Shown: positions 44,650 to 55,811, counted from the first letter of the stretch. The stretch is DNA of 64,000 bases from Trogon surrucura (GCA_020746105.1 JAJGST010000083.1:47294-111293), one strand, 5' to 3'. Made by a program: numbers and translations. The notes: generated from the letters alone by a model not told the origin.

Positions 44650-44838
44650 TTATCTGGAATTAGTGTTAAAATATTCTGAGTCCTTTCTGCTATGAAATGT
44701 GGGGCCCATATCTAAAGATCGTCTTGTGGGCACCCCAAACCTTGGTGCTATTTCTCCAAGTAATGTTTTTGATACCTCTCCTACTTTATTGGTGCAACAA
44801 GGAAAAGCCTCTGGCCAGCCTGAAAAAGTATCTACCAC
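44650..44838 (-). pseudogene. ERV C integrase fragment
   Basis: VDTFSGWPEAFPCCTNKVGE is the integrase core signature, followed by EIAPRFGVP. The frame ends after about 62 codons. It is a close match to the plus-strand copy at 20985-21194. Confidence 0.75.
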
Positions 44839-44879
44839 CTAACCAGTCTGGCATCTGGCTTCAGCTGGGTGGTTACCAG

Positions 44880-45330
44880 TTCAGCTGCTCAAGACCTTCC
44901 TGGTGTTTCTGGGGCCGAAAACCAGGATCATTACGGTGTTTTCTACTCCCTCTAGTACCTCCTGCGGCACGGCGTCCGTCTGTAACATAAGAACTTGGGC
45001 ATCCAGACCTTTATTTTCAAGAGTATGAACTTGAATTCCTTCTTTTTCCAACAGTGACACAGGGCAGTCTGGTAGGAATTGATGGGGCAACCCCCTTGGC
45101 CAGTTCTAAACTTCAAAGGCTAAAGAAAACCAGAAACCGGCTGGCTTTTCTCTTTGCCCTGTGGCACCAAGAATTGACTCACTCTGCTGACTAGAATTAC
45201 CTTCACATGTGTTTAATACTAAATAAGTAACCCCTGTATCTACTAGAAAATTTATTTTCTCATTCCCCAACCTTATTATAACCAGGGGCTTTGTCGGGGA
45301 AGGTTCCAGTTCATAACCCTCAGTTTCCTT
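44880..45330 (-). pseudogene. ERV C protease remnant
   Basis: The same protease block as at 20536 (FLVDTGVTYLV on the minus strand near 45215-45247) is broken by an in-frame stop in the middle. The last open part spans 44881-45090. Confidence 0.7.
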
Positions 45331-45560
45331 CAGTCTGGACCCACCACCATCACGTCAGCTGTTTGCCCCAGAATTCCTTCAAATCCCTGCTGATTCAATC
45401 GCGGGCATTCTCTTTTCCAGTGCCCCTTCTCTTTGCAAAAGGCACACTGACCTTTTTCTAACAGCATTCTGGCCCTTGGCATTCCACCAGGACCTTGCCT
45501 GTCTCTCGGAGCCTGAGAACACCCTCCTCCAGCCCTGTTATTTTCCTGGGCTACGGCCAC
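45330..45560 (-). pseudogene. ERV C nucleocapsid remnant
   Basis: It carries one CCHC zinc knuckle, [15 protein letters not shown] (C-x2-C-x4-H-x4-C), after a Gly/Arg-rich stretch and before the protease. A single knuckle is typical of gammaretroviral nucleocapsid. Confidence 0.8.
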
Positions 45561-46331
45561 TGCCAGCAGCTGGTATCAGAGTTTTTCTTTTCTCTGCTTT
45601 CCTCCTCCACTTTCTTTCTGTTGTTATACATTTTCCAAGCACACTTAACAGGTTAAAGCTGTGCTCCCCCCCTCCACAGACTGCAGTAACCCAATCCATG
45701 GAGGCGGAGTAAGTTAGCATTCTCTTGCAAAGCTTGCCCAAACAGAACCTGTGGATCCCTGCTCAAGGACCGTTCATATCAATTGTTGTTCTACTATTCT
45801 CCCTTTTTCCTCTTGTTCCCATTAAAATACAAAAAAAAAAGTTTACTATCCTGTGTAAACGGACATTCCCAGAAAGCATCCTTTAAGTCAAGTACTGCTC
45901 ATTCTCCAACTTTACTATTACCAGGGGTGGTGCTGAGGATTCCGATTCATCCTCTTGTCTCACACAGTCTGTATCTAACATCACACTTCAGTATTCTTTC
46001 AAACCCCACCGACTGAATTGTGAGCCTTCCGTCCTCCAGTGCTGCTTTTTACAAAAAGCACACCCATCTTTTTCTCAATGATGTTCCGACCCTTGATGCT
46101 CTCCTAGGAAGTTGCCTCCCTACCCCCCCGAGGCCGAATAGCCCTGTCCTCTGATTTTATGACTTCCCGGGCTATTGCAGCTGCCAGTATTGCTGCATGT
46201 TTGTTTGTTTTCGTTTCCTTTTTTTTTTTTTTTTTTTACTTTTCTTCTTTTCAGCCTCCTCCCTGTTACTATAAATTATATATGCTATCTCAACCAACTG
46301 AGACATTGTCATTCCAGACATTCCATAACCT

Positions 46332-47405
46332 TCAGAACCCATTCAGGGTCCTCCCTACATGTCCCTGCTGTCTTTCCAAGTCTTTCAACCTGATACCGAA
46401 AACAGCACCTTCAACTAAACCAGTTTCCAAACCCTCCTGCCGCCTGTCTGAGAGGGGCTTGTAAACTTTCTCCCTCACCAGAGCTCTCCATATCACTGTT
46501 CCTTCTTTCTCTCTGTCCTCCACTCGCTCCCCCTTTCATCCCCTGCAGCCGCTTCCTACTTATTCCTCCTCAGTCCAGCCAACATATCAACATCCTCTAC
46601 TCCTTCTTCCTCACATTCCTTTTTACATTTCTTGCATTGCCTACCAATGCTACATGACGAACACCACCATGTTATTTTCTGCTTTTAACACCAAAACATT
46701 GCTATCTTGAACCATTAACCCACAGTCCTTCCCGGATTTTTAATCATTTCTGAGTGTAAAGAAAAGATTTACAGACAGTATTTCATCCCATTTTCCTTCC
46801 CACCAGCAAAATATCATTAATTTCAATATTGTGTTACAATTCAGAGTTCCATCTTTCAACAATTTCCCTGATGTTCAAGAGTATACATTGGCCACCAGTT
46901 AGTACACCATTCTGTAAGTTGTTTCCAGGTTAGAGGGTCCTCCCTCCCCACTTTTCGCATTGTTATTCTGGCTGAGAAAAATAACCGAACTTTTCCATTG
47001 CTTCAATTATTTTCCAGCCCAGAAAAATAGCAAAACTCTCAAGTAAGGGGGTCCTCCAACCCACTTTTTCCCCATTTTCCTTTTACATCCTGAGTGGTAA
47101 AGTGGCACGATTACAAACCCAGCGCCTCCACCCTGCCTGTCCAACAGGGCTTGGCGCAGACTGCATCCTCCTTCTAGCTGTAGAAGGAGACACAGTATTC
47201 TGCCTTCCTCCCCTTTACTGTTCCCCTTTCCCAAAAGAGCAGTAAGGGCAGTTCCTCCTTCATGTCCCTGATTCAGGAGTTGAGGATACAAAGATCTTAC
47301 ATCCCCTGGGGGAGGTGGAGGAGCTCGGGGATAAGGAGGAGGGAGATATTGCAACACATCCTCCATATCCTCGTTATCCTCCCCTTCTCCCTTCCTAAAC
47401 TTCAA
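46332..47405 (-). pseudogene. ERV C gag remnants with PPPY late motif
   Basis: Two open pieces remain. 47007-47405 encodes an acidic stretch followed by LPPPYPRAPPPPP, the PPPY budding motif found between matrix and capsid. 46332-46523 encodes a charged helical stretch (RQEGLETGLVEGAVFGIRLK) as expected late in capsid. Frameshifts lie between them. Confidence 0.7.
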
Positions 47406-48024
47406 CCCTCATTTATTCCCTTTCCCTCTAGCCCAAGAGGGGACCGCCTATATCTTCTCTTCAATATAGGTGATCTCTGCGAATTTCTTTTCCTCCCCAG
47501 ACCTCCATACAATAATGGATCATTTTTACTTTGCTCTTACCCTTCCTAGAGGGATAATCATTCCAATCATTAAGCCTAGCGGACTGTCTGGGGGTATCCG
47601 GGGAAGCCTACCCTGTGGTTCCCCACCCATGGAGTCAGAAGGCTTGCTTTTCCTCTGACCCATCTTCCCAGGTGCCTTCACACACACACACACACGCTTC
47701 CCCTGGGTCGTGACTCGCTCCCTCGTGGGCTACGAGAACTGCACTACTGGAGGGTCCACACTCGCTTCATCCGCAATTGGACGTCTCGTTCAGCACACCT
47801 CGGGAATCCCACCCCAACCGAACGGATAACCGGCCTATACTCACGCGTCCTTGCGTCTTCGTTCGGATCTTCGTGCACAAAGTTTACCGGGTCACCGGTT
47901 TTCTTTTGCTTATCACTAATTTAGAAGGTTCGTCGGTGAAGGATTCAGTGGATGCCTTTAAACAGAGGCCACTTAAAGCAGTGGGGCGCCTCCCCTGAGG
48001 GAAGGTTCTCACCGAAGTGCCTTC

Positions 48025-48042
48025 ATCCGAGTTACGGCACCA
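48025..48042 (-). other. Primer binding site, tRNA-His type
   Basis: The minus strand reads TGGTGCCGTAACTCGGAT, the tRNA-His 3' complement with one change (A for G at position 10). tRNA-His primers are known from HERV-H-like class I elements. Confidence 0.75.
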
Positions 48043-48046
48043 AAAT

Positions 48047-48551
48047 TGTTATAAATTGATGAGACTCAAACTCCGGGTTGAGACAATAGTCAAAGTTTTT
48101 ATTGCCAATTAAGATAGTCAGCAAGCAGTGATAAGCAAAACAGCGCTGGGCGGCCGGGGAGCCTCAGCGCCTCCAACGGCTCGCAACCGTTAGCAACGAG
48201 ACCGCGGTTCTTATAGTCTATAAGCTCCGGGTGGTATTTCCGGGTACCACGTCGTTACTGGTAGTCTGCGCGTGCTTCTGTTGTTGCTAGGGGGTCTTTT
48301 TCTTCCTCCTGGTGGTCGTTGAAGAGGAAGGCTCATCATCTTCATCAGGTGGCCTGTTGATTAATTCTTGTAGTTGTAAAATTCCCCTTCCCTCCCCCTT
48401 ATTTGGATAAGTTCTTTGGCCAGAGACTGCGGTTCACACCCTCGCACACTATAGCATTCCACAAGATTCATCACTCCCTAGCATTCCACGAGATTTATCA
48501 CTTCCTTATCAGGTAGCTTTCATGAACAAACATTGTGCAGCCTCTATTACA
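48047..48551 (-). repeat. 5' LTR of endogenous retrovirus C
   Basis: The minus-strand LTR, about 505 bp, likely runs from TGTAATAGAGGC to TTATAACA. U3 has a direct repeat (gaatgctagggagtgatgaa / gtggaatgctatag). A TATA-like ctataagaacc precedes the R region and ggcaataaaaact gives the polyadenylation signal (plus 48096-48106). The right limit is a best guess. Confidence 0.7.
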
Positions 48552-48880
48552 CAGAGTAGGTCTGGGACGTGTCCAGGCGGGCTAGTTGTTCAGTTGATAT
48601 TTTTTTAGTACTTGATGGAGCTGCCCTGAGCTGAGCCGGGCGCAGAAAACTCGGCGGAGCTCCCTGTCACCGTGCGGGGCCGAGGGGACATAGAGCCGGG
48701 GGCAGGAACCAGCCCGGGCTGGGGGGACTGGGAGTACTGGGGGATCCCGCTTCCGCCCCCCCGACGTCTCCGTGGGGCAAACGCGGCCGGGTTTGCATCC
48801 AAAATAGAGCACCCGGGGGGCGGGGAGGGAGCAGGGGGAGCGGAACAGCAACGAGTGGCGTCAGTTTAACTCGCCGGGCT
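48552..48880. other. GC-rich junction, no gene
   Basis: It marks the change from AT-rich provirus C to GC-rich zinc-finger/MHC sequence. The frames on both strands lack motifs. Confidence 0.35.
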
Positions 48881-49160
48881 CTTCCCAACGCGGTCACAGA
48901 AGAGCGGCCCCGCCTCCTCTGGGCTCCCCCCGCCACGCCCCCGTAACGAGCGGGCGGGACCTTGGTCCCCAACCGATTCCCGGCAGCCGGGGCAGGGACT
49001 CGGGGTCGGTGTTTGGCGGCGGCAGCGCCCGGAGCTCCGGGGTTCGGCGGCGGAGCCCGGGGCCGATCGTGGCGCAGGTGGGGACCGGCGGGCGGTTCTG
49101 CTGGGGCTGGGGGGGCTGTGGCGAGGGGAGCCCGGCGGGATCCCCCCTCTTGGCTCTGAC
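48880..49160 (+). promoter_or_regulatory. CpG-island promoter module
   Basis: Dense CpG with GC boxes (ccccgcctcc, cccgccacgcccccg) ends in a possible first exon with donor gcgcag/GTGGGG at about 49078. About 150 bp (49000-49145) recurs inverted at about 57220-57370 beside the MHC class I fragment, so the module was duplicated within this region. Confidence 0.5.
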
Positions 49161-49849
49161 CGAGTTGTTTGTCGTGCTCGTGTGTTCCCCTCCCCGCGCC
49201 GAGGCTCTGTAGCCCCTGCTCCGCCTTAATACCCCGACTTCTTTCCTGCTGGATTTTTGGACCTATTTGTTTCGGTTTGGTTTCCCCCAGAACTCTTTCC
49301 CTTTTGGTTGGGTGTTGGTGTTTTGGGGGTTTCTTTCCCGCGGGGAAAGCAAAACCTTGGTGGTTTCGAGAAGGTGAAGAAGCGAAAAGCGTGGGTTTTC
49401 TTTTGTTTTTATTGCCCAATTTTGAGGAAAAAGGTTGAAAGTGATGCATTTACTGTCCTCCACCCAATTTTACTCCAACCCCAGGGCATGGCTCGGGGGT
49501 AAAAGAGCGGGGATAGGAGGAGAAAAAGATCAAAAGCAGAGAAGGACGGAGAAAATCCGTCAGGAATTACTGCAGAACTGACTTTTGATGGGGGTTAAAA
49601 GAAAAAAAAATTTTGCCTACTGAAAAATAATCGAGCCAGAGCTTTGCCCCCTTAAGCACGGGGGGAGTGTCGCTGTCGCCGCCACATTCGTCACTTCCTG
49701 GATTAAGGTCGGGTCCCTGAGTGAGGGGAAGTGATGAATGGGGGGAGGTAGTTTCGGTTCTTCCCATGGCGGGTGTCAGGATTTGGGGGAGCCCAGAATC
49801 ATTCCATGATTCTATTATTCTGTCTCTAAGGGGTCACTTCCCATCCCGG
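49161..49849. other. No recognised gene
   Basis: T-rich then mixed sequence. A CR1-tail-like gaatcattccatgattctat lies near 49797-49816. Confidence 0.35.
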
Positions 49850-50045
49850 AGCTCCGGGCGCCGCCGTCAGCGGCCCCGAGTGCCCCCGGCCGGGATTCCT
49901 CGAAAGCCCCGGGCAGGGCAGTCCCGGCCCAGGGCGAGCAGTCGCTGGGAGGTGTCGGAGCGCAGCCGGAGCTGCTGCAAACCGCAGCGCTCAGAGAAAA
50001 GTCGAGCGGAGTTAAACTGCGCTGGACGAGCCCCCCGGGGCCGCT
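49850..50045 (+). repeat. Duplicated GC-rich module
   Basis: ggagctccgggcgccgccgt to ggacgagccccc recurs in direct orientation at about 57350-57490, where it fuses to the MHC class I exon 2. It contains gtcgagcggagttaaactgc. The function is unknown, possibly promoter or first-exon sequence. Confidence 0.65.
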
Positions 50046-50559
50046 CCGCTCCTCCTGTGCCCGGCGGGCGGGAACACGGCAGCGGCCGGGGCCCTCGGGG
50101 ACACCGATGGGTGGGGACACCGGGAGCGGCGATGGGGACGTCGGGACATGGGATGGGGACAACCCAAAGAGCTGTGACAGGGACTTTGTGAGCTGGGAGT
50201 GGGGAGCGCGGCCGCCAGGCACATCCCTGCTGCCCGACGGTGACCCCGTGTGACAGGACACAGAGTTTAAATAAATCCACCAAAGAGAAACGATTCCAGA
50301 GAGTCCCATTTCCTCAGGCACACCTCTGCCCCTCCCACATCCCATCCTGACGGGATAAAACCTGTGAGATTTTGGGTCGGATCGGGAGATTTTTACCGCT
50401 GATCCCGCTGGGCTGCAGGAGATCCCTGCCGGCTGTGCTGGAGGCGTGGGACGAGGATCCTTTCCCTCGGCACTGAGAGCCCTTCCCTGAGAAAGGGCCG
50501 GCAGTGGGGGGCTCCGGCCGGGCTCCCCCAGCACCCCCGGGATCCCCGGGGGTTCCAGC

Positions 50560-50676
50560 CCGGCTCGGGGAGCGGAGGCTCCGGAAAAGGCGGCTCCGGG
50601 GGCGGGACCCTCCGCGCAGCCCCGGGAGCGGCCGGAGCGATCCCCGCGTGGTTTCGGGGGGCGGCAGCGCCCGCAG
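50560..50676 (+). promoter_or_regulatory. Promoter / first exon of zinc-finger gene 1
   Basis: The block agcggaggctccggaaaagg to gcgcccgcag/GTACCG is shared with the block just upstream of zinc-finger gene 2 (53910-54006). The position fits a non-coding exon 1 with donor at 50677, spliced to the acceptor at 51839. Confidence 0.55.
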
Positions 50677-51839
50677 GTACCGGCGGGTCCCCGGGCAGGA
50701 TACGGGGTGGGGGGCTGGGCCTTTCCCCATGGGGTGCGAGGGAGCCCCGGGGCAGCACCCGCAGGGACCTGGAGGGGGTCCCGGGCAGCATCTGGAGATA
50801 ATGAGGGACCCCAGGGCAGCGCCCAGAGGGATTGGGGGGGTGTCCCAGGCAGCGGCGGTGGGGAATAGGGTCCAGGCAGCCCCCCACGGGTAAAGGGGTA
50901 GTGTTGGGAGGAGGTGATGAAGAAGGACCCCCCACTCCCAGCCCAGCTCCTTGCTACTCTGTGCCCGGTGGTCGTGGGCTGGGGGCGGGGCATGGGTGCC
51001 CATCGCTGGCTGGGGTCTCCCTTCACGGCCTTGCCCCTAAATAACACCCTGGAAGAGTCTGAGTATCCCCTCCCTCCCAAATAATTTGTGGGGCATCTGA
51101 AGCCCCCGAGGTGGACCTTCAGCATTATCCCAGAGTATCAGTCATTCCCATCCACGGGCTGAGGCAGGGACCAGTGCCCTTTCCTCCATCACATCTGGCA
51201 GGAGAGGAGCCGTGAGAGGGTGTCGACCCCCTTTAAAGACCTTCTAAGGGTCCCAGCCCTCCAAATTTTCAGAGGTTTCCCCACTCCTCTGCTTGTGGTT
51301 CCCCTGAGGCACCATGGGCTGGCTGTGGCCAGTGGGGTTTCTTGGGAGGTGGGTGGCTACAGGGTGAGAAGCTTCTCAAACGTGTGTGTCCCCCATGCCA
51401 TGGCCGAACCAACCAGGGCCTCTGTGATAAATATTTGGAAGAGGAGAAAAACCTGCTGGGCCAATTCCTTTGTGTTGGGGAGATCTTTAGCTCTTGGAGA
51501 GGAAGAGGGTGTTGAGAGGAGCAACCATGTGGACGTGAAGCAGGGGAGGAGGCTGGAGCAGAGGTTCCCCAGCCTCCCACAGCCCAGGACCAGGTCCATG
51601 GTGGAGCAGACCCTTGCCTTAGCCCATGGAGGAGCAACATAAATCACTGTGGTTTTTCCCAATTTCTGTATTTTTAAAGAACTGGTGCGATTCAGGACTA
51701 GCAGGTGGCTAAAACCCCCCGGGGGCTGCTTGCTTGCCTCTAGAAAGGCTCCAGCAGTTGGGCAGCACTGTACTGGTTGGTGCTGGTGGAGGTGGCTGCT
51801 CTTAACACAGATGAGATGAGCCTGTTTTTCTCCCAACAG
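50677..51839 (+). other. Probable intron of zinc-finger gene 1
   Basis: About 1.16 kb between a plausible donor and the acceptor ttctcccaacag. The long ORFs on the minus strand here (49815-51125) are GC-driven. Confidence 0.4.
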
Positions 51840-51880
51840 CTGAGGAGACAGAAAGTGGAAAGAAGAAGGAGTCCTAAGCC

Positions 51881-53145
51881 ATGAGAAAGGTGAGAGAGAA
51901 GGTGGAAGAGGACACAGTGAAGGTGGAAGAAGCCAAAGAGGAAACCCAGAACATCAAGGTGGAAATGGACCATGAAGTTCAACATGAGGATGATGATAAG
52001 CAAGGGAGCCGAGAAGAAGTCTTGCTTCAGAGAAGACCACGCAAAGGCTCTTTCAAAAGGTCGTGTGCTGAAAACCAGCGAGAAGCTGGAACCCAACCAA
52101 AGAGTGGCTTCAAACAGAAGGGGTACACCTGTGGGGAATGCCAGAAGATCTTCAATGGAAGAACAACCTGATCCGTCACCAACACATCCACAGAGGAGAG
52201 AAGCCCTTCAAGTGCCTGGAGTGTGGGCAGAGCTTCACCAGGCACTCAGCCCTCATCCAACACCAACGCATCCACACAGGAGAGAAGCCCTTCAAGTGTA
52301 GGCAGTGTGAGCAGAGCTTCGTCTCGAGCTCAGCCCTCGCCAACCACCAACGCGTCCACACAGGAGAGAAGCCCTTCAAGTGTCTGGAGTGTGAGCAGAG
52401 CTTCATCTCGAGCTCAGCCCTCGTCAACCACCAACGCATCCACACAGGAGAGAAGCCCTTCAGGTGCCTGGAGTGTGGGCAGAGCTTCACCTGGCGCTCA
52501 ACCCTCATCACTCACCAACGCATCCACACAGGAGAGAAGCCCTTCAAGTGTCTGGAGTGTGAGCAGAGCTTCATCTCGAGCTCAGCCCTTGTCCACCACC
52601 AACGCATTCACAAAGGAGAGAAGCCCTTCAAGTGCCTGGAATGTGGGAAGAGATTCATGTGGCGCTCAGCCCTCGTCAGACACCAACGCGTCCACACAGG
52701 AGAGAAGCCCCTCAGGTGCCTGGAGTGTGGGCAAAGCTTCACCTGGCACTCAGCCCACATCAACCACCAACGCATTCATACAGGAGAGAAGACCTTCAAG
52801 TGCCTGGAGTGTGGGAAGAGCTTCATGTGGCGCTCAGCCCTCGTCAGACACCAACGCATCCACACGGGAGAGAAGCCCTTCAAGTGCCTGGAGTGTGGGA
52901 AGAGCTTCTTCAGGAGCAGAGAACTCCTGCGGCACAGGTTGATGCACACCAAGGAAAAGCCCTTTGCCTGCCCCACATGTGGGAAACGCTTTGCAAGGCG
53001 TTCAAATCTCATTGAACACCAACGCCTGCACACAGAAGAGAAGCCATACGCCTGTGCACACTGCAAGGAGGCCTTCTGGTGGAGCTCTGATCTAGTCAGG
53101 CATCAGCGAGCCCTTCATAAAGGTGAGGCCTTGGAGTGGGTGTAG
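51881..53145 (+). pseudogene. C2H2 zinc-finger protein 1, one-base frameshift
   Basis: The ATG at 51881 opens an acidic N-terminal region (VEEDTVKVEEAKEETQNIKV) and a basic linker. It reaches the first C2H2 finger, where ttcaatgg (52151-52158) lacks one base against the paralogue (ttcatatgg) and shifts the frame. The second frame (to stop 53145) encodes 11 complete fingers joined by TGEKPF-type linkers. Several have near-identical contact helices (SSALVNH, WRSALVRH twice), a sign of gene conversion. No KRAB, SCAN or BTB domain is seen. An ATG at 52138 in the second frame could start a 335-residue protein with all 11 fingers. Zinc-finger arrays of this kind bind DNA in the nucleus and often silence repeats. 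The target is unknown. A pseudogene, internal start or sequencing error are all possible. Confidence 0.75.
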
Positions 53146-53909
53146 CATGAGGTAACCCCTGCCTTGGTGGGGCTATTGGTAGGGATGGGCTGGAGAAGCG
53201 TGTGGTGGGGCTGTGTTGGGGTTCCTGCTCCCAGCGTGGCAGCGGTGATTGGGTGGGAGATGTCCCTGGGGATGGATTTGCTCTGTCCCCAGGTTGGGTT
53301 GGTCTGTCGGTGGGGATAGTCCTGCTCTGAGCAGGATGTTCCCAGCTGAGGGAACTGCACTGGAAGCAGCTCCTCCAGGCAGGGCATGTTCCTGGGTTGG
53401 TGAGAGCAAAGGGTCTCCAAGAACACATCCCAGGTACATTTGTGGGCACGGAGGCCCCTCTTCATGTATCCTCCACTGGGAACCCTGCTCTGGCTCTGGA
53501 GAGGATGGAGCCAAGGGGAGAAGCAGGTGCCCGTCCAAGAAGGGGGAGTGCTTAGTGGCTGTGGTGGGCTCCTGGCCTCCAGGCAGAGCCAAACCACCAC
53601 ACAAACCTCTTGAAAAGGTACTTTTCCCACAAAAAGTGGAAGTGCCATCTACTCCACGGTTACACCACGGGGTTAGTAGTGGTGCTGCAGAGACACGGTT
53701 CTCTGCTCCACCATGGAAACCTCGTTGGAGTTTGTCCAAATGGAGTGACGGGGCAGCGATCCTGCCCAGCACTCCCAGTATCACCGCGGGAGTCCTGCCC
53801 TGCATCTCCAGCATCCCACATCCAGCATCACTTGAGGGGTCCTGCCCGGCCCCTCCAGCATCCCACATCCAGCAGCCAGCATCACCTGGGGGGTCCTGCC
53901 CTGCTCAGT
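53146..53909 (+). other. Between zinc-finger genes 1 and 2
   Basis: A segment at 53335-53500 (cccagctgagggaactgcac to ccctgctctgg) is repeated directly at 55814-55975, and forms the uninterrupted version of the site where the solo LTR at 55031 inserted. The ORFs here are shadows. Confidence 0.55.
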
Positions 53910-54006
53910 GAGCGGAGGCTCCGGAAAAGGCGGGGCTGGGACCAGGGAGCGGTGTGTCCGGGCAGAGCGATCACTGCACGGTTTTGGGGTCCGGCAGCAC
54001 CCGCAG
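53910..54006 (+). promoter_or_regulatory. Promoter / first exon of zinc-finger gene 2
   Basis: gagcggaggctccggaaaag to gcacccgcag/GTATGT matches 50560-50676. The donor is at 54007 and the matching acceptor at 54340 (ctcccaatag). Confidence 0.55.
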
Positions 54007-54340
54007 GTATGTGGAGGGTCCCGGACAATGAACAGAGGGTTCCCCAAAGGGTGCAGAGAAGTCCCAGGGAGCAGGGGACCCCAGAGCCACTCCCAGAGGG
54101 ACCTGGAGGGGAGTGAAGACAATGGGGAGCACCAGGGTCAATGGAGGGAGGTCTCAGGCAACGGTCCTGGAGAATAGTCAGGGTTCCAAGCAGCAAACGC
54201 CCCCCTGCCATGGTAACGGGGTGATTTGGGGGGTCAAGGAGAAGGACCCCCTCCCAGCTCCTGCATCTGGAATGCTCCGTAGTGTGTCGAGGTGGCTGCT
54301 CTTAACACAGATGAGGTGACCCTCTTTGGTCTCCCAATAG

Positions 54341-55010
54341 GTGAGGAAATGGAGGGCAAGAAGAGGAAGGAGTCCCAAGCCAGGGTGAAGATAGAAGAGG
54401 AACGGTGAAGCTGGAATTTGACACATCGAAGGTGGAAGAAGCCAGAGAGGAGCCCCAGAACATCAAGGTTGAAATGGACCACAAAGTTCAGCATCAACAT
54501 GATGATGAGCAAGGGAGCCGAGAAGAAGTCTTGCTTCAGAGAAGACCCCTCAAAGGCTCTTTCAAAGGGTCTTGTGCTGAAAACCAGCCAGAAGAGGGAA
54601 CCCAACCAAAGAGTGTCTTCAAACAGAAAGCGTACACCTGTGGGGACTGCCAGAAGATGTTCATATGGAGGTGGCACCTGATCTGTCACCAATGTGTCCA
54701 GAGAGAAGAGAAGCCCTTCAAGTGCCTGGACTGCGGGCAGAGCTTCACCAGGAGCAGAGATCTCCCGTGTCACAGGATGACCCACACCAAGGAGAAATCC
54801 TTTCCCTGCGCCATGTGCGGGAAACACATCGCCTGGTGCTGCCTCCTTGTCAACCACCAACGCAGCCACACAGGAGAGAAGCTGTTCGCCTGCCCCCACT
54901 GTGAGAAGAGCTTCCAGTGGAGCTCTGATCTCATCAGGCATCAGCGAGAACTCCACAGCAGCGAGGCCTTGGAGAAGGCACAGCATGCGAAGGTCTGTCA
55001 GTGGGGATAG
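54341..55010 (+). pseudogene. C2H2 zinc-finger protein 2, short array, frame broken
   Basis: The exon starts after the acceptor at 54340. The ATG at 54349 reads MEGKKRKESQARVKIEEE and meets TGA at 54406-54408, one base out of phase with the downstream frame. That frame (from 54405 to stop 55010) has the same acidic and basic linker as gene 1 and four C2H2 units. The first is degenerate (last His replaced by Gln) and the other three are canonical (CLDCGQSF, CAMCGKHI, CPHCEKSF). An internal ATG at 54474 could start a protein of about 178 residues. The mirror copy at 61521 has the same break, so it predates the duplication or the real exon boundary differs. Confidence 0.7.
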
Positions 55011-55030
55011 TCCTGCTCTGAGCAGGGTGT

Positions 55031-55811
55031 TGTGATATTTCAGCCTGAGGGTTTCAGACTTGCTGAACACAGCTGTTCGCTTATCTGTTGTGCAGACCCT
55101 GAGAACGGAGGAAAACAAGGCCTACACAGTGAGAACCAGCCGAAGGAGGGAGTCTTGTGACGACAGGACGGCCCTGTTTTGGCTAAGGAGCAAGGCCGCA
55201 CGGAGAGTAACGATGTGAACCATCCTGCACATAGATAAGTGGTTGCAAAATAAAATCCTGAAGGCCACAGGGCCCAGAGTGGAAATTTTTACCCTAATAT
55301 CCCTATATGACTGTAGTCACCCACTCTTCACTCAAGTAATGCTGAATGCCACCCCGAGGGGGGGTGAAAGACAGTATATAAGGAGCATAAAGGGTGTGTG
55401 TCGTTGGGAGGAGAAGACCCCAGAAGAGGAAGAGGCAGTCGATGGGCTGTGCTCCTTCTCCTTCACCCAAGACAGGGATGTCTTCTTGGTAAGAATTGCG
55501 CTTCCACCTTCTGGTGTGTAATACCCGGGATAGTATTTTGCTGGCATTAGTATCGTATATTAGCGCTATTGCAGAGAGTGAATTTATCAATGGCAACTCC
55601 GAACCTTGTATCTGTCGCTTCAGTAAATGACTTATTGTTAGTTACCTTGCAAATTGTCTCAGTGCAAGTCCTTAAACGGGGCTCTGAAAATTTAGTGCAA
55701 GCCCTTAGTGGGGCTCTGAAAACTCAGTGCAAGTCCCTAACAGGGCTCTGAAACAAGCAAGTGCTTAGCTGGGGTACGTGCCTCTCACAGCCACAGACCT
55801 TTCACGCGGCA
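55031..55811 (+). mobile_element. Solo LTR with 5-bp target duplication, left arm
   Basis: TGTGATATTTCAGCC to CACGCGGCA (781 bp) is flanked by GGTGT at 55026-55030 and 55812-55816. It has a TATA-like gtatataagg at about 55374 and three tandem units of about 32 bp (gtgcaagtccttaaacgggg type) at 55660-55750. The paralogous empty site is at 53325-53345. No internal retroviral sequence remains. Confidence 0.88.

Larger units (their letters stand above)
43900..48551 (-). mobile_element. Endogenous retrovirus C, gammaretrovirus-like, deleted
   Basis: In minus-strand order: 5' LTR (48551-48047), tRNA-His-type primer site (48042-48025), gag remnants with a PPPY late motif and one CCHC zinc knuckle, protease, a short RT start joined to an integrase fragment, and 3' sequence to about 43900. 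A single zinc knuckle, PPPY motif and this primer type point to class I (gamma-like) ERVs. RT, RNase H and most of env are missing. No matching 3' LTR was found. Confidence 0.85.

Noticed and set aside
49815-51125. 436-codon minus-strand ORF
   Set aside because: Covers duplicated GC-rich modules and the zinc-finger gene 1 intron in antisense; composition artefact.
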